64,000 nucleotides of DNA from JANYGA01 sp031420415 (GTDB taxonomy: Bacteria > Vulcanimicrobiota > Vulcanimicrobiia > Vulcanimicrobiales > Vulcanimicrobiaceae). The notes under the pieces were generated by a model that made no database searches, had not been told where the DNA came from, and saw only the letters and a program-made list of their open reading frames with translations. The stretch spans positions 1 through 64,000 of the forward strand of contig JANOMT010000025.1 of NCBI GenBank assembly GCA_031420415.1, written 5' to 3'. This document shows positions 17,829 through 27,408 of the stretch, piece by piece. Positions within the stretch are counted from its first letter, which is position 1. Each line of letters starts with the position of its first letter. The translations under genes and the position numbers were made by a program.

Positions 17829-18056
17829 CTACGCCCCGCGCGGTACCACGAAGGTGCTCCCTTCGAGCATCGGTGTCACGTCGAGGCTCTCGCAGTCGTC
17901 GAGCTCTTTGAACGTTCCGAACCTAACCGTCGTAAGACCGCCGCTCTCCGTATCGACGACGAGATCGACGGAATCCTCAAGGCCGAGTTGCGCTATCGCT
18001 AGCTTTAGCAGAACGATTCCGAGAGAGTTACCGATTTTTTGAATTGCAACTTTCAT
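17829..18056 (-). CDS. AbrB/MazE-like antitoxin-type DNA-binding protein
   Basis: A 75-residue protein starting at ATG 18056. The N-terminal half (MKVAIQKIGNSLGIVLLKLA, then LGLEDSVDLVVD) is a SpoVT-AbrB swapped-hairpin domain of the MazE kind ('I-K-x-GNS-x-GI'). The C-terminus (TFKELDDCESLDVTPMLEGS) would normally bind a toxin. No MazF or PIN toxin is adjacent: upstream is the DUF433-like remnant and downstream the convergent glycohydrolase gene. The canonical 'LP' after GNSLGI is replaced by VLL, which is unusual. It is an orphan antitoxin or a remnant. Confidence 0.65.
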   Translation of the reverse strand: MKVAIQKIGNSLGIVLLKLAIAQLGLEDSVDLVVDTESGGLTTVRFGTFKELDDCESLDVTPMLEGSTFVVPRGA

Positions 18057-18201
18057 TCCGTACACTGTACGATACAAGGTATATTTTCTTGCGAACGGTT
18101 CGGATCGGGAGTGAGGATGGAGAATAAAGCCGTAGGCATTTGCAAATCGACCTTCGCACCGAGGACGAGTTAACGCCCGACCGGGCGCGCTGCGTGTTTA
18201 A

Positions 18202-18585
18202 AGCCGAAAGCGATTCGAAAGTCGGCCGGTCCCTACGCGCACTTTTCACTACGAGCGCGCCCTCCAACCCGAAACGGACGATCGGTGGCTCGTCGCCGTG
18301 CCTCACTCATGGCGTCACCAGCTCTCACTCATAGCCCGACGTCATACGGCTGGCCAGCTCGTCGACGTCATTTTGACGTAAGGCCTATCGCCGGAAGCCG
18401 CAGCGGCCGAGTTCGACGTTCCTCTCGAAACCGTGCGCGTGGCGCTCAACTACTGCGAGCGCCAAGGTGATCTCGTTGCAGCCGAGGCCGCGAAGGAACG
18501 CCGTCGCACGGAGACGTTCCTTCCAACCCACGACCTCGACGGCGTTGACGGTGTGGGGCTTCTGCTGCAAGAAGAACTCCGTTAA
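18202..18585 (+). pseudogene. DUF433-like antitoxin remnant with in-frame TAA
   Basis: One open frame, without ATG, reads DRWLVAVPHSWRHQLSLIAR, RHTAGQLVDVILT, then TAA (18379-18381), then GLSPEAAAEFDVPLETVRVA, LNYCERQGDLVAAEAAKERR, and ends at 18585. The part around the stop matches the DUF433 pattern (G-x-LVDVIL-x-GLSPEAAAEFD-x-PLE-x-V-x-AL-x-YC), in which a single Gln or Ser at the stop position would restore the protein. DUF433 proteins usually pair with DUF5615 PIN-like toxins; no toxin is visible here. The 5' end is undefined. Confidence 0.5.
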
Positions 18586-18669
18586 GACCGGCTTTATGCC
18601 GCGATGAAGTCGTTATAACGGCGGCCACCATTTTCGGTTTTTAAGACATCGATAGTAAAGCACGACACC

Positions 18670-20643
18670 ATGATCGCGATTCATCCGATTTCACCGGAAA
18701 ACGAACTGCGCGTCGCCGAGCGGCTGCGGGATTCGATCGTGCGTGCGTGGCCGGGGATCGACACGAATACGGGTGACCGTATCGAGCTTCTCGTCGGTGT
18801 GCGCACGCCGACCGATGTCGATCTCCTCGTGCTCGTACGCCTCGCCGAGCCGCGCATCATCCCACCGCAGAAACGCCGCCGCGCACTTCCGTCGCCCGCG
18901 GCAACCGTGCAGACCGCGCTCATCGCGATCGAACTCAAAGCTCTCGATCTCTCGCAATTCGATCGCCTCGGCAATCAGCTCTTCCCGATCTATCATGGCC
19001 ACGTCGAGAAACGAAGCGTCGCGAAGCAGGCTTGCGATTCGGCTTTCGGCATCTCGGGTATCGCACGCAATGCGGGCACGCACCCCTACGTGCACGGCCT
19101 TGCGTGGCTCACAGAAGTCGACGACGACGCGCTGCTCGATATCGAACCGATCGTCCTCGGGGCAGAAGCAGATTGGTACGCGATCCTCGATGCGGCGATG
19201 CGACAGCGGCCCTTCGTCACCGCGGAAGCCGACGTCATCGCGACGGCGCGTGCCGCCGAGATCGTCGGCCGCACGTTGCTCAATCGACGCATCGAAACCA
19301 AACGCGATCGAGCGCGCGTCGAGCGCCTCTCACGCGATCTCGCCGCACGTGCGGCCGTCGACGCGCTCGTGCCGCGCGTCGGCACCGCGCAGATTCGCCT
19401 GATCGGCCGCGGCGGCTCGGGGAAGACGACGTCGCTCGCACTCATGGCCGTCAGTCTCGCCGAAACCGGTGCGCGCGTGCTGATTCTCACATTTCACCTC
19501 ACGCTGCGCAGCGATATCGCGCATCTCATCGCATCGATGTCCGCGCGAAGCGGCATCCCACCCGATCGCATCGCGGTGCAAACGACCGCGAGCTTCTTAC
19601 TCGGCGCACTTGCGGATCTCGGCGTCGACGCACCCATGCGCGACGGCGTCATCGACTACAGCACGCTCGACGCACTTCTCGACGAAACGCGCGGGCAACT
19701 CATCGAAACGCACGACGGCATCCCGGGCGATGCCGAGCACCTCCGCGCGATGTATCCAAAACGATTCGGCTGGGACCACATCTTCATCGACGAGTCGCAA
19801 GATTGCACCGATAGCGAGCGCGATTTCTTGCGCGCCCTCTACGGGCATCGCCGACTCGTGCTCGCCGACGGCGTCGATCAGTTGCAGCGCCGACAGATCG
19901 CTTGCGACTGGATGCGCGACATTCCCAAGAACGAAATCATCGAACATCGTCTCGACAAGTCGCTGCGTATGCTTCGCAACGTTGCGACGTTCGTGAACGC
20001 GTTCGCACGTGCACTCGATCTGCCGACGTGGCGCATCGAGCCGCAAGCGGATCTGCCAGGCGGCCGCATTATCATCGCCGTGGGCGATGCGATCTCGGGC
20101 GATCTCTTGCGCGCGATCGTGGCGTCGGCCGCGCAACAGAAAGCGGATGCCGCCGACTGCCTCATTTGCGTCCCGCCGAAGATCAATGGTGACGATCGCG
20201 TGCGTTTGTCGCTCCTGGCTGCCGGAGCCGATGCGGGCATCGCGCTTTGGGATGGCACGGATCCCGCGCAACGTACGATCGCGACGGCGGGTACGGGGGC
20301 GTTGCGACTCGTTCGCTACGAATCGTGTCGCGGTCTCGAAGGGTGGGTGACCGTCGCGCTCGATCTCGACGTCTTCGCACGCAATCGTCAGGCGCACCCC
20401 AATCTCGGGCCGAACGAACCATCGCTCGACGCATCCTTCGTCGCAAATCGCGCGATGCTCATTCCACTCACGCGCGCGGTCCACACGCTCGTCATCACGG
20501 TGCGCGATCCCGCGAGCGAGGTCGCGATGAGATTACGCGCCGCAATGGACGATCACGCAATGCCGCGCGACGCGATCGCGTGGGTCGACGCGAGCGAACT
20601 CGCGCGCGTGCTGGCGCCGGTCGCTTCTAGCTCGCGTTCGTAA
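18670..20643 (+). CDS. NERD-type nuclease fused to UvrD-like SF1 helicase
   Basis: A 657-residue protein. Residues 1-130 look like a NERD/PD-(D/E)xK nuclease: helix ENELRVAERLRD, Asp51 in TDVDLLVLV, and Glu88-x-Lys90 in TALIAIELKALDLSQF. A linker follows. Residues 240-640 are a reduced UvrD/Rep-like helicase: Walker A IGRGGSGKTTS at about 245, Walker B HIFIDESQDCTDSE at about 370, VLADGVDQLQR, KSLRMLRNVATFVNAFA, the motif V region RYESCRGLEGWVTVALDLD, and motif VI LIPLTRAVHTLVITV. NERD-helicase fusions are frequent in phage-defence islands. The motif VI Arg is present, so ATPase activity is likely. A WYL regulator lies 580 bases downstream on the same strand. Confidence 0.82.
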   Translation: MIAIHPISPENELRVAERLRDSIVRAWPGIDTNTGDRIELLVGVRTPTDVDLLVLVRLAEPRIIPPQKRRRALPSPAATVQTALIAIELKALDLSQFDRLGNQLFPIYHGHVEKRSVAKQACDSAFGISGIARNAGTHPYVHGLAWLTEVDDDALLDIEPIVLGAEADWYAILDAAMRQRPFVTAEADVIATARAAEIVGRTLLNRRIETKRDRARVERLSRDLAARAAVDALVPRVGTAQIRLIGRGGSGKTTSLALMAVSLAETGARVLILTFHLTLRSDIAHLIASMSARSGIPPDRIAVQTTASFLLGALADLGVDAPMRDGVIDYSTLDALLDETRGQLIETHDGIPGDAEHLRAMYPKRFGWDHIFIDESQDCTDSERDFLRALYGHRRLVLADGVDQLQRRQIACDWMRDIPKNEIIEHRLDKSLRMLRNVATFVNAFARALDLPTWRIEPQADLPGGRIIIAVGDAISGDLLRAIVASAAQQKADAADCLICVPPKINGDDRVRLSLLAAGADAGIALWDGTDPAQRTIATAGTGALRLVRYESCRGLEGWVTVALDLDVFARNRQAHPNLGPNEPSLDASFVANRAMLIPLTRAVHTLVITVRDPASEVAMRLRAAMDDHAMPRDAIAWVDASELARVLAPVASSSRS

Positions 20644-20814
20644 TCGAAGGGGCGATCTTGCTTTACGTACGAAGTAATTTTATCGGATACATCGCCATTT
20701 GCGAATCGAGCGATTCGGCGTGCGTTATAGCCGTCTTAAATTTCGTAAGCGACACGAAAAGCGAATCGGTTTTGTTGTTTTCGTACGCGCGAACTCAAAG
20801 CTCCGAGACTAAAA

Positions 20815-21169
20815 CGGATGCGATCCGACTCGGCGAATCGACATTTGGGTAAATCTCATCAACCCACTTACCGCGCCACTCTCGGAAGTTAGCACCTCGC
20901 CCAGTGGATTTTTCTTCACGGATCATGACGTCATCGTCTCGGTTCCGAAAACATCGGACATCCCCGACATCGGGCCACGATCGTATCGGCTGATCGAGAC
21001 GACGGGTCAGGATGAACTCGACGAACTCGTTTGTTCGTGGACGATTGCCTACCGCATCGGAGAGCGCTCATATACCCGATCGTTCGGCGCAGGGAAAGCG
21101 CTGCAAACGACACGATGGCGCGACGAAATCCCCATTCTCGGGAAACCGGGCCTCCTCGCACACGGCTAA
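20815..21169 (+). pseudogene. Startless open frame between NERD-helicase and WYL genes
   Basis: A 118-codon frame, bounded by stops, that has coding character but no ATG, GTG or TTG start. It reads WVNLINPLTAPLSEV, PSGFFFTDHDVIVSVPKTSD, IGPRSYRLIETTGQDELDEL, VCSWTIAYRIGERSYTRSFG and ends LGKPGLLAHG. It does not resemble a known domain. It is either a 5'-truncated gene or a gene with a non-standard start. Codon use matches its neighbours. Confidence 0.4.
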
Positions 21170-21224
21170 AATTTCGTTCCCCCCTGTACTCGGGAGCTTA
21201 CGCGTTCGAACCGAAGCCCTAAAA

Positions 21225-22259
21225 ATGACCGCGCGCGCATCGGACACCAACTCCACCCCCGCGTTCCCTACGGGACACGCGAAGCGCTCGACAAATGAAG
21301 CGAGTGCGAGCGTCGCGCGCAAGGTGACGATGATCGTCGACTTACTCACGCAACGGCAGGTGCGTTTCAGCGACTACGCGCGCACCTACGATCGCGACTA
21401 TCGCAGCTTCCAACGCGATCTCCAGCAACTCCGCACGATCGGTAAAGACGCTGGATTCAGCATTGCACCCATTAAGGACCGCGAGATTGCCGCCCTCACC
21501 ACCGTCGATGCCAAGAAGCGAGCGCTCAACCGCGGGCCTAAGCGCATCGAGATCCTCACCGCGACGATCGCACGCGCACTCGGCGAACCGATGGCTCGCG
21601 AACTCGGCACCGAACCCCAAACCGCGCTCCCCGACGACGATTTCTACCTCATCGCAACGCCGACGCTCGCGGAAGGCACGGCCGTGAGCGATATGTGTCA
21701 GACGCTCCGCGAAGCGCACGCGGGCCCGAATGGCCGCGCGTTCGTGCGCTTTACCTATCCCAGTGGCGATACGAAAGTCGCGAAAGAACGCCTCGTCGAG
21801 CCGTATCGTATTGCGGTCCGCTCCGGGTGCTACTACCTCATCGGCTACGATCGTGGAAGCAAGGGCTGGCGCACGTTCGCCCTCGACCGCTTCCGCTCGA
21901 ACGTCGTCAAAGCGGGCTCGTGTACGATCGCGCGCGAACTTCCGCCCGAATACGCGTCGCGTGATGTCATCGGCTTCATGAAGAGTATTGGCACCCGCAT
22001 CGATGTGACGGTCGAACTCTCACCACAGGTCGCCGCATCGGCCTCCGCACGCGTCTGGCAAGCCGATCAACGCGTCGAACATCTCGCAGGCGGGCGAACG
22101 CAGATGACGTTCGCCGTCGCAGACGTCACCGAGGTCGTTCGTTGGGCAATGGGCTTCGGCGCCGATGCGAAAATCGTCGCTCCGCCAAAGGCGATTGAAG
22201 CGGCTCTCGTGATGGCGAAACGCATCGCATCCGCGTACGACGAGCCGATCTCGCCCTAA
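21225..22259 (+). CDS. WYL-domain transcriptional regulator
   Basis: A 344-residue regulator from ATG 21225 (MTARASDTNSTPAFPTGHAK); no good SD, possibly leaderless. The N-terminal HTH region is SVARKVTMIVDLLTQRQVRF, then DYRSFQRDLQQLRTIGK, which resembles the DeoR-like recognition helix 'S-x-R-T-x-x-RDL'. The WYL domain follows: VRFTYPSGDTKVAKERLVEP, YRIAVRSGCYYLIGYDRGSK and WRTFALDRFRSNVV. A C-terminal WCX-like domain (VTVELSPQVAASASARVWQA) ends it. WYL proteins bind nucleic-acid ligands and often control defence loci (BrxR, CapW). Its position after the NERD-helicase suggests it regulates that locus; that is inference. Confidence 0.85.
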   Translation: MTARASDTNSTPAFPTGHAKRSTNEASASVARKVTMIVDLLTQRQVRFSDYARTYDRDYRSFQRDLQQLRTIGKDAGFSIAPIKDREIAALTTVDAKKRALNRGPKRIEILTATIARALGEPMARELGTEPQTALPDDDFYLIATPTLAEGTAVSDMCQTLREAHAGPNGRAFVRFTYPSGDTKVAKERLVEPYRIAVRSGCYYLIGYDRGSKGWRTFALDRFRSNVVKAGSCTIARELPPEYASRDVIGFMKSIGTRIDVTVELSPQVAASASARVWQADQRVEHLAGGRTQMTFAVADVTEVVRWAMGFGADAKIVAPPKAIEAALVMAKRIASAYDEPISP

Positions 22260-22647
22260 CCGACCGCAGCGTTATGACGATGTAACCTCTCGAACCTCGA
22301 ATTTCCAGGGCAAGGAACCCACAGCGTCTTGCGACATCGCGTCGCTCGCCTTAGGGAAACGCTCGAGCCTTCGAAGGCTTATCCTTAAAATGCAACATGA
22401 CACCTCATGTTCACGCATTCGGCTTGGACCATCGCACGATGTATAGCATATAAAGCAGTAAGCAGCGGGACCTGACTGATGCGGATCTTTAGCTATGCCG
22501 CGCCCGGGATTACGTTCGATGCAGACGGATCCGAATGCAAAATTTTGTCGCTAGGAAGCTTCCGGTTCGGCTACGAACTTCCGTGTAAACGGCTCGATCC
22601 CGTCATCGCACACACTCGCTTTATCATACTCATTTTTTGGCTCGGCT
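22260..22647. other. Intergenic region upstream of GGDEF-EAL gene
   Basis: About 390 bases with no convincing gene. It contains the palindrome at 22366-22379 and, near 22441, an AT-rich tract (tgtatagcatataaagcag) that may include a -10 element. A short frame at 22479-22856 overlaps the GGDEF-EAL start and is not supported. Confidence 0.4.
22366..22379. promoter_or_regulatory. 14-bp perfect palindrome (AGCCTTCGAAGGCT)
   Basis: Perfect dyad 107 bases downstream of the WYL gene, followed by TATCCTTAAAA. It could be a weak terminator for the WYL gene or a dimeric operator. There is no long U-run. Confidence 0.35.
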
Positions 22648-24576
22648 ATGCCGATGAAATGCAAAATGCGAGAAATACCTTTCGAGCGCATTATCGCGAT
22701 TACGCGCGACATTTTGAGCGTTCAAGACCTCGAACCGGCGCTCGAATCGATCGCGCACGCCGTGCAAGAGATCTACAAATTCAAATATGTGACGATCGTC
22801 GCCGCCGATGCGAGCGGCGAAGATATGATGCGTCGCGTGATGCTCGGTTGGTCTGAAGACATCGTAGCGGAGCGTAAATACGAGCGGATCGTTCGCTCGG
22901 AGATCGTCAAGATTCTCGACCCCGCGTGCGAGATCGTCGAGAACGGGTTTTTCATCCCCGCCGAGCGTGAGCTCGAATGGGCCAAATCGATTTACGCGGG
23001 CGAAGCGCCACGCGAGGCGCCGCGCGAAGCGCCCGACCGTTGGCACGAACGCGACGTCCTCATTTTCGTCTTGCCCGATAACAAGGGCGATATGCTCGCG
23101 TACATTAGTGCGGACGAGCCACTCGACGGCAAGATTCCAACGCTCGAAACGCTGACCTCGATGCAGCTCTTCGTCAATTTGATCGGACTCGCCGTGGCGC
23201 ATGCGTACGCGCATGTGGCCGAGGTCACGCGGCGGCGTCTCCTCGAGGCGAGCCAAGCGCGCCTGCGCCACGAAGCCACACACGACACGCTCACGGGACT
23301 CCCCAACCGCTCGCTCTTCGGCGAGCGCCTCGTTGCGAAACTCGCGCACGCCCGAATGCACGTAGACGGCGTGAGCGCGGTTCTCTTCGTCGATCTCGAC
23401 GAATTCAAATCGATCAACGATAGCCTCGGGCACGTGGCGGGCGATGTCATGCTCGGAAAGATCGCCGAACGGATGCGGACGGCCGTCGGGCCGACGGACT
23501 TCGTCGCTCGACTCGGCGGCGATGAATTCGCGGTGCTCGTCGACGAGCGCGTCTCACGCGAAGACATCGAACTCGTCGTGAACGATATCGCGGAGGCGAT
23601 CGCGCGACCGATGGAGATCGAAGAACAAACGATCTATAGCACGGCGAGTATCGGCATCGCGACGATCGACCCCGGCGTCGAGACGATCGAGGCGGTCCTC
23701 CGCAATGCCGATACGGCGATGTACTTTGCCAAGAGCAACGGCCGCGCGCGACACGCATTCTTCAGTCACGACATGCATCTCAAAGCCGCACGTCGCCTCA
23801 CGCTCACGAGCCAACTACGCGCCGCCGTCGAGCGCGAAGAATTCGCCGTCGTGTACCAACCGATCGTGCGCCTTGCCGACGAATGCATCGTCGGCTTCGA
23901 AGCGCTCGTGCGCTGGAACAATCCGGTCACCGGCGAAGTGATGCCGAGTGAGTTCATTCCGATGGCCGAGGACATCGGAACGATCGTCGCAATCGGTCGC
24001 TTCGTTTTCGTCGAATCGTGTCGGATGCTCGCGCTCTGGCGCGGCCTTTCGCCCGAACGTAATCTGCGGATGCATCTCAATCTCTCAGCCCAAGAGGTCT
24101 TACGGCCCGACCTCGATGCCTTCGTGATGGAGAATCTCGCGCGTTTCGGTTTGCGCGCGCGGGATATCACGCTCGAACTCACCGAGACGGCGATCTTGCG
24201 TTCGGGAAGCGCCGCAACCCAAGCCCTCGAGCGCCTCCAAGCGACGGGCGTCGCCATCGCGATCGACGACTTCGGCACGGGCTATTCGTCACTACGCTAT
24301 CTCGATCAATTTCCCGTCGCGACGTTAAAAATCGATCGCTCGTTCGTGGGCAGCGAAAGTGGCGCGCTCGGGTCGCTTCCGATCGTGCGGATGATGATCC
24401 AACTCGCCGAATCTTTCGGACTTTCGGTCGTCGCCGAGGGCGTCGAAACCGCCGCCCAAGCGAATACCCTGCACGAACTCGGTTGCGTCCATGCTCAAGG
24501 CTATTTTTTCCATCGGCCGTTACGCCCCGAAGCCATCCGCGCGCTCCTCACGGAAGCCGTCGCGCTCTCTGCGTGA
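22648..24576 (+). CDS. GAF-like sensor with GGDEF and EAL domains (c-di-GMP turnover)
   Basis: A 642-residue cytoplasmic protein. Residues 1-195 look like a GAF sensor (DLEPALESIAHAVQEIYKFK ... FVNLIGLAVAHAYAH), with a short repeat APREAPREAPDRW in a loop. The GGDEF domain (about 205-370) keeps the active motif RLGGDEFAVL and the substrate region LFVDLDEFKSINDSLGH. The EAL domain (about 385-640) keeps GFEALVRWNNP, LELTETAI, IDDFGTGYSSLRYL, LKIDRSFV and QGYFFHRPL. Both the cyclase and phosphodiesterase halves therefore look catalytically competent. No membrane segments. There is no obvious operon partner; the next gene is convergent. Confidence 0.93.
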   Translation: MPMKCKMREIPFERIIAITRDILSVQDLEPALESIAHAVQEIYKFKYVTIVAADASGEDMMRRVMLGWSEDIVAERKYERIVRSEIVKILDPACEIVENGFFIPAERELEWAKSIYAGEAPREAPREAPDRWHERDVLIFVLPDNKGDMLAYISADEPLDGKIPTLETLTSMQLFVNLIGLAVAHAYAHVAEVTRRRLLEASQARLRHEATHDTLTGLPNRSLFGERLVAKLAHARMHVDGVSAVLFVDLDEFKSINDSLGHVAGDVMLGKIAERMRTAVGPTDFVARLGGDEFAVLVDERVSREDIELVVNDIAEAIARPMEIEEQTIYSTASIGIATIDPGVETIEAVLRNADTAMYFAKSNGRARHAFFSHDMHLKAARRLTLTSQLRAAVEREEFAVVYQPIVRLADECIVGFEALVRWNNPVTGEVMPSEFIPMAEDIGTIVAIGRFVFVESCRMLALWRGLSPERNLRMHLNLSAQEVLRPDLDAFVMENLARFGLRARDITLELTETAILRSGSAATQALERLQATGVAIAIDDFGTGYSSLRYLDQFPVATLKIDRSFVGSESGALGSLPIVRMMIQLAESFGLSVVAEGVETAAQANTLHELGCVHAQGYFFHRPLRPEAIRALLTEAVALSA

Positions 24577-24620
24577 AACGGTCGCGTTTGCGACGCACTT
24601 CCAGACCGGAGAGCGCCGCG

Positions 24621-26786
24621 TTACGGCAATTGAAAATCCGGGTCACCGAATTGCCAGAGCAAGAAACTGACCTCGTCTGCCGCCGTCGCGACACTCTGCG
24701 CCTTCGAAGATCCGATGCCACCGTGTCCGCCATCGTAATCGACGCGTAGGAGGATCGGCTTCCCACTCGCCGTCGCCGTGGAAAGAGCGGCCGCCATCTT
24801 CGCTGCCTGCCACGGATCGACGCGCGGATCGTTGATGCCCGTCGTGAGCATCACGGCAGGATACTTCGCTCCTTTCACGATGTGATGGTACGCGCTCGCG
24901 GCGTACAGATTCTCGAAGCCCGCTTGATTCTTCACACTCCCAAATTCGGGAACGTTGGCCGGGCCATTGGCTGTGGTTTCGATGCGCAGTTCGTCCGAGA
25001 CCGGAACTTCATCCAGCACGGCGGCGAAGAGTTGCGGTGCCACATCGATCGACATGCCCATGGTGATGCCACCCGCACTGCCGCCACGGGCGCCAAGTTT
25101 TGCAGGCGAGGTATAGCCCTGCTTCTCGAGCCACGTCGCGCAATCGATAAAGTCATAAAACGTATTGACTTTATTCTTATCTTTTCCGGCGAGGTGCCAC
25201 TCTTCGCCGTATTCACCACCGCCGCGCACGTGCGCGTACGCATAGATTCCGCCGCGTTCGAGAAACGCAAGCCGGCCGGCGTTAAAATTCGGTTCGGTCG
25301 AGATGCCGTACGAACCGTACGCGTAGAGTAGCGTCGGGTTCGCACCATTTAACTTCAGATCTTTGCTATGCACGATCGAGAGTGGGACGAGCGTTCCGTC
25401 GCGCGCGGGAACCTTTACTTCGTCGGCCACGATCGATCCGAAGTCGACGCTCGAGCGCGCGTCGAGCTTCGTGTCGGCGACCATCGCGCTCGTGCCGTCG
25501 TACGCATACCACAGCGGTGACGTCGTCCACGATTCGAGGCGTACGACGAAGCCGGGCCGATCGTCTTCGGCACTAAAGCCGGAAATCGTCCCCTGGACCG
25601 GAAGCGGGATCTCGGTGGCTTTGCCGTCCGTGTACGAGATGCGCGTGATGCGGCCCAAGCCATCCTCGCGCGAGCGAACGTACAGCGCGTCGCTCGCAGC
25701 CGCGATCGAGTCGATGACGCGCGTACCCGCCGGGATGACGTCGGTCGCACGCGCGATATCCTCACCGACCCGATACGAGATGACCTTAAAGCGCGGTGCA
25801 TCTTTCGCCGTGAGGGCGTAGAGCCGATCGCCGTGAATCTGCGCCCCGCTCACCTTATCTTCGGGCCGAATCGCGAGCTTCCACGGAATCGTCGCGGGAT
25901 TGCCGATCGAGGCCTTGGGCGCCGTGTAAACCGTGAAGAACCGCGCGACGCCGTTCACGAGAGTTCCGGTGAGATATTGCGAGAGCGGCGATACCCCGAA
26001 TGCAGCAAACGACGTCGGGGGCACGTCGACGGCCGGATTCACATCAGCACCAAAAACGGCGACGTCGCTCGCATCGGGCGACCCGATCGTATGCGCGTAG
26101 GTCTTCACGTTGAAATATTTCGCCGTCGGCGCTTCGCCGGCGACGATCGCCTGTCGCTTGAGATAGTAAAATTTTGCGTTATCGTCGCTCCACGCGGTCA
26201 CGCCGAAATCGGCTCGGTCGACGCGATCGCCGAGCGCCTTTCCCGATCCGACATCGACGACGGAGATCGTCGCGTTCTCCGAGCCACCGGCCGCAAGACC
26301 GACCGCGACGCGCTTGCCGTCATTCGATGGAACGAAGTATGAGATCGCTTGACGCGGCCCACTCATCGCATCGGGATCCACGAGCGTGCGTTCCGTGCCC
26401 GTCGCGCCTTCCCGGACGAAAAGCTTCGGTGAATTCGCACCGAGCGGCGTGCGTTCGTAAAAATACGTGCCGTGATGACGCACCACGCCACTCGAACTCA
26501 CCGCCGTATCGGCGAGTTCGCCGATGCGAGCGGCGAGCTTCGCCCGTCCGGGCAACGCATCGAGCGCGGCGCGCGTTCGATCGCTGTTTGCCTTCATGAA
26601 TGCGAGGAAATCGGGCGACTGCGGCGTCGTCTCCATCCATCGGTACGGATCGACGATCGTCGTCCCGAAGTACGTGTCGGTCACGGGAATCATTTTGGCG
26701 ACCGGAGCCGGCGCGAGCGCAGCGGAGGCGGTGGTGGCGTTCGCGACGATGGCAAGTGCCGCAAAACCGAGAACAAAACGCGTCAT
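24621..26786 (-). CDS. Prolyl oligopeptidase, S9A family, exported
   Basis: A 721-residue serine peptidase that cleaves short peptides after proline. It has a signal peptide (MTRFVLGFAALAIVANATTA) followed by the family opening PVTDTYFGTTIVDPYRWMET. Residues of about 100-430 form the seven-bladed propeller. The C-terminal alpha/beta hydrolase domain carries the nucleophile in GARGGSAGGITMGMSID, Asp in GINDPRVDPWQAAKM and His in DYDGGHGGIG; all three triad residues are present. Length is normal for the family. The gene is convergent with the GGDEF-EAL gene and probably monocistronic. Confidence 0.95.
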   Translation of the reverse strand: MTRFVLGFAALAIVANATTASAALAPAPVAKMIPVTDTYFGTTIVDPYRWMETTPQSPDFLAFMKANSDRTRAALDALPGRAKLAARIGELADTAVSSSGVVRHHGTYFYERTPLGANSPKLFVREGATGTERTLVDPDAMSGPRQAISYFVPSNDGKRVAVGLAAGGSENATISVVDVGSGKALGDRVDRADFGVTAWSDDNAKFYYLKRQAIVAGEAPTAKYFNVKTYAHTIGSPDASDVAVFGADVNPAVDVPPTSFAAFGVSPLSQYLTGTLVNGVARFFTVYTAPKASIGNPATIPWKLAIRPEDKVSGAQIHGDRLYALTAKDAPRFKVISYRVGEDIARATDVIPAGTRVIDSIAAASDALYVRSREDGLGRITRISYTDGKATEIPLPVQGTISGFSAEDDRPGFVVRLESWTTSPLWYAYDGTSAMVADTKLDARSSVDFGSIVADEVKVPARDGTLVPLSIVHSKDLKLNGANPTLLYAYGSYGISTEPNFNAGRLAFLERGGIYAYAHVRGGGEYGEEWHLAGKDKNKVNTFYDFIDCATWLEKQGYTSPAKLGARGGSAGGITMGMSIDVAPQLFAAVLDEVPVSDELRIETTANGPANVPEFGSVKNQAGFENLYAASAYHHIVKGAKYPAVMLTTGINDPRVDPWQAAKMAAALSTATASGKPILLRVDYDGGHGGIGSSKAQSVATAADEVSFLLWQFGDPDFQLP

Positions 26787-26856
26787 GCTTCGTCGTCCGT
26801 GACAGCGTCTCGCGATTCCTTGAAGACGCAGTAACGTGAACGTAAATCCGCCCGCG

Positions 26857-27408
26857 CTAGTGCGTGAGCCCGTTCGCAGTTCCGGTCGACGTGTCGATCA
26901 AGACGGGCGCGAGACCCGGCGATGCGACGGCCGCGGGGACGTCGGTCGACGTCGTCCTGCGTGCCGGAGCGGCGGCAACAAAACTTCGCGCGTCCTTTGC
27001 CTGCGGTGAGTGCGGGTATTTTACAACTAACCAGACGGCGGTGGAAAGCGCGAGGCCACCCGCATGCCGGTCGGGGAACGCCGCATAGGTTTTGTGCAAG
27101 CGTAAAAGCGCGCGACCGATACCGGGATCGTGCGGATAGCGCTTCTCCCAATCGCGGATCGCGCTCGCGATTTGATCGAGTGCGTGCACGGTGCTTGGCG
27201 GCATCTCGCCCGATGTGCCGCGACGCACGATCGTGAACATCGCATTATCGATCCCGAGCAGACTCATCTTTAGCGGTCCGAAATATTCATCGGCGGGCGC
27301 GAGCATCGCCATCGGCACGTTACCGACGGTGCGGACTTGCGCGTCGACGCCCCCGACGTTGCAAGCGAGGAGGGTAGCGGCAATTATGCCCGACACCGAC
27401 AGCTTCAT
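26857..27408 (-). CDS. Small exported protein with helical repeats
   Basis: A 183-residue protein from ATG 27408 with a signal peptide (MKLSVSGIIAATLLACNVGG, cleavage near DAQ). The mature part opens VRTVGNVPMAMLAPADEYFG, then has helix pairs (ALDQIASAIRDWEKRYPHDP, LLRLHKTYAAF, TAVWLVVKYPHSPQAKDA) that look TPR-like. The spacing of 'YP-H-P/S' turns suggests two or three TPR units. There is no enzymatic motif. The gene lies 70 bases upstream of the prolyl oligopeptidase on the same strand, so the two may form an operon. Confidence 0.65.
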   Translation of the reverse strand: MKLSVSGIIAATLLACNVGGVDAQVRTVGNVPMAMLAPADEYFGPLKMSLLGIDNAMFTIVRRGTSGEMPPSTVHALDQIASAIRDWEKRYPHDPGIGRALLRLHKTYAAFPDRHAGGLALSTAVWLVVKYPHSPQAKDARSFVAAAPARRTTSTDVPAAVASPGLAPVLIDTSTGTANGLTH

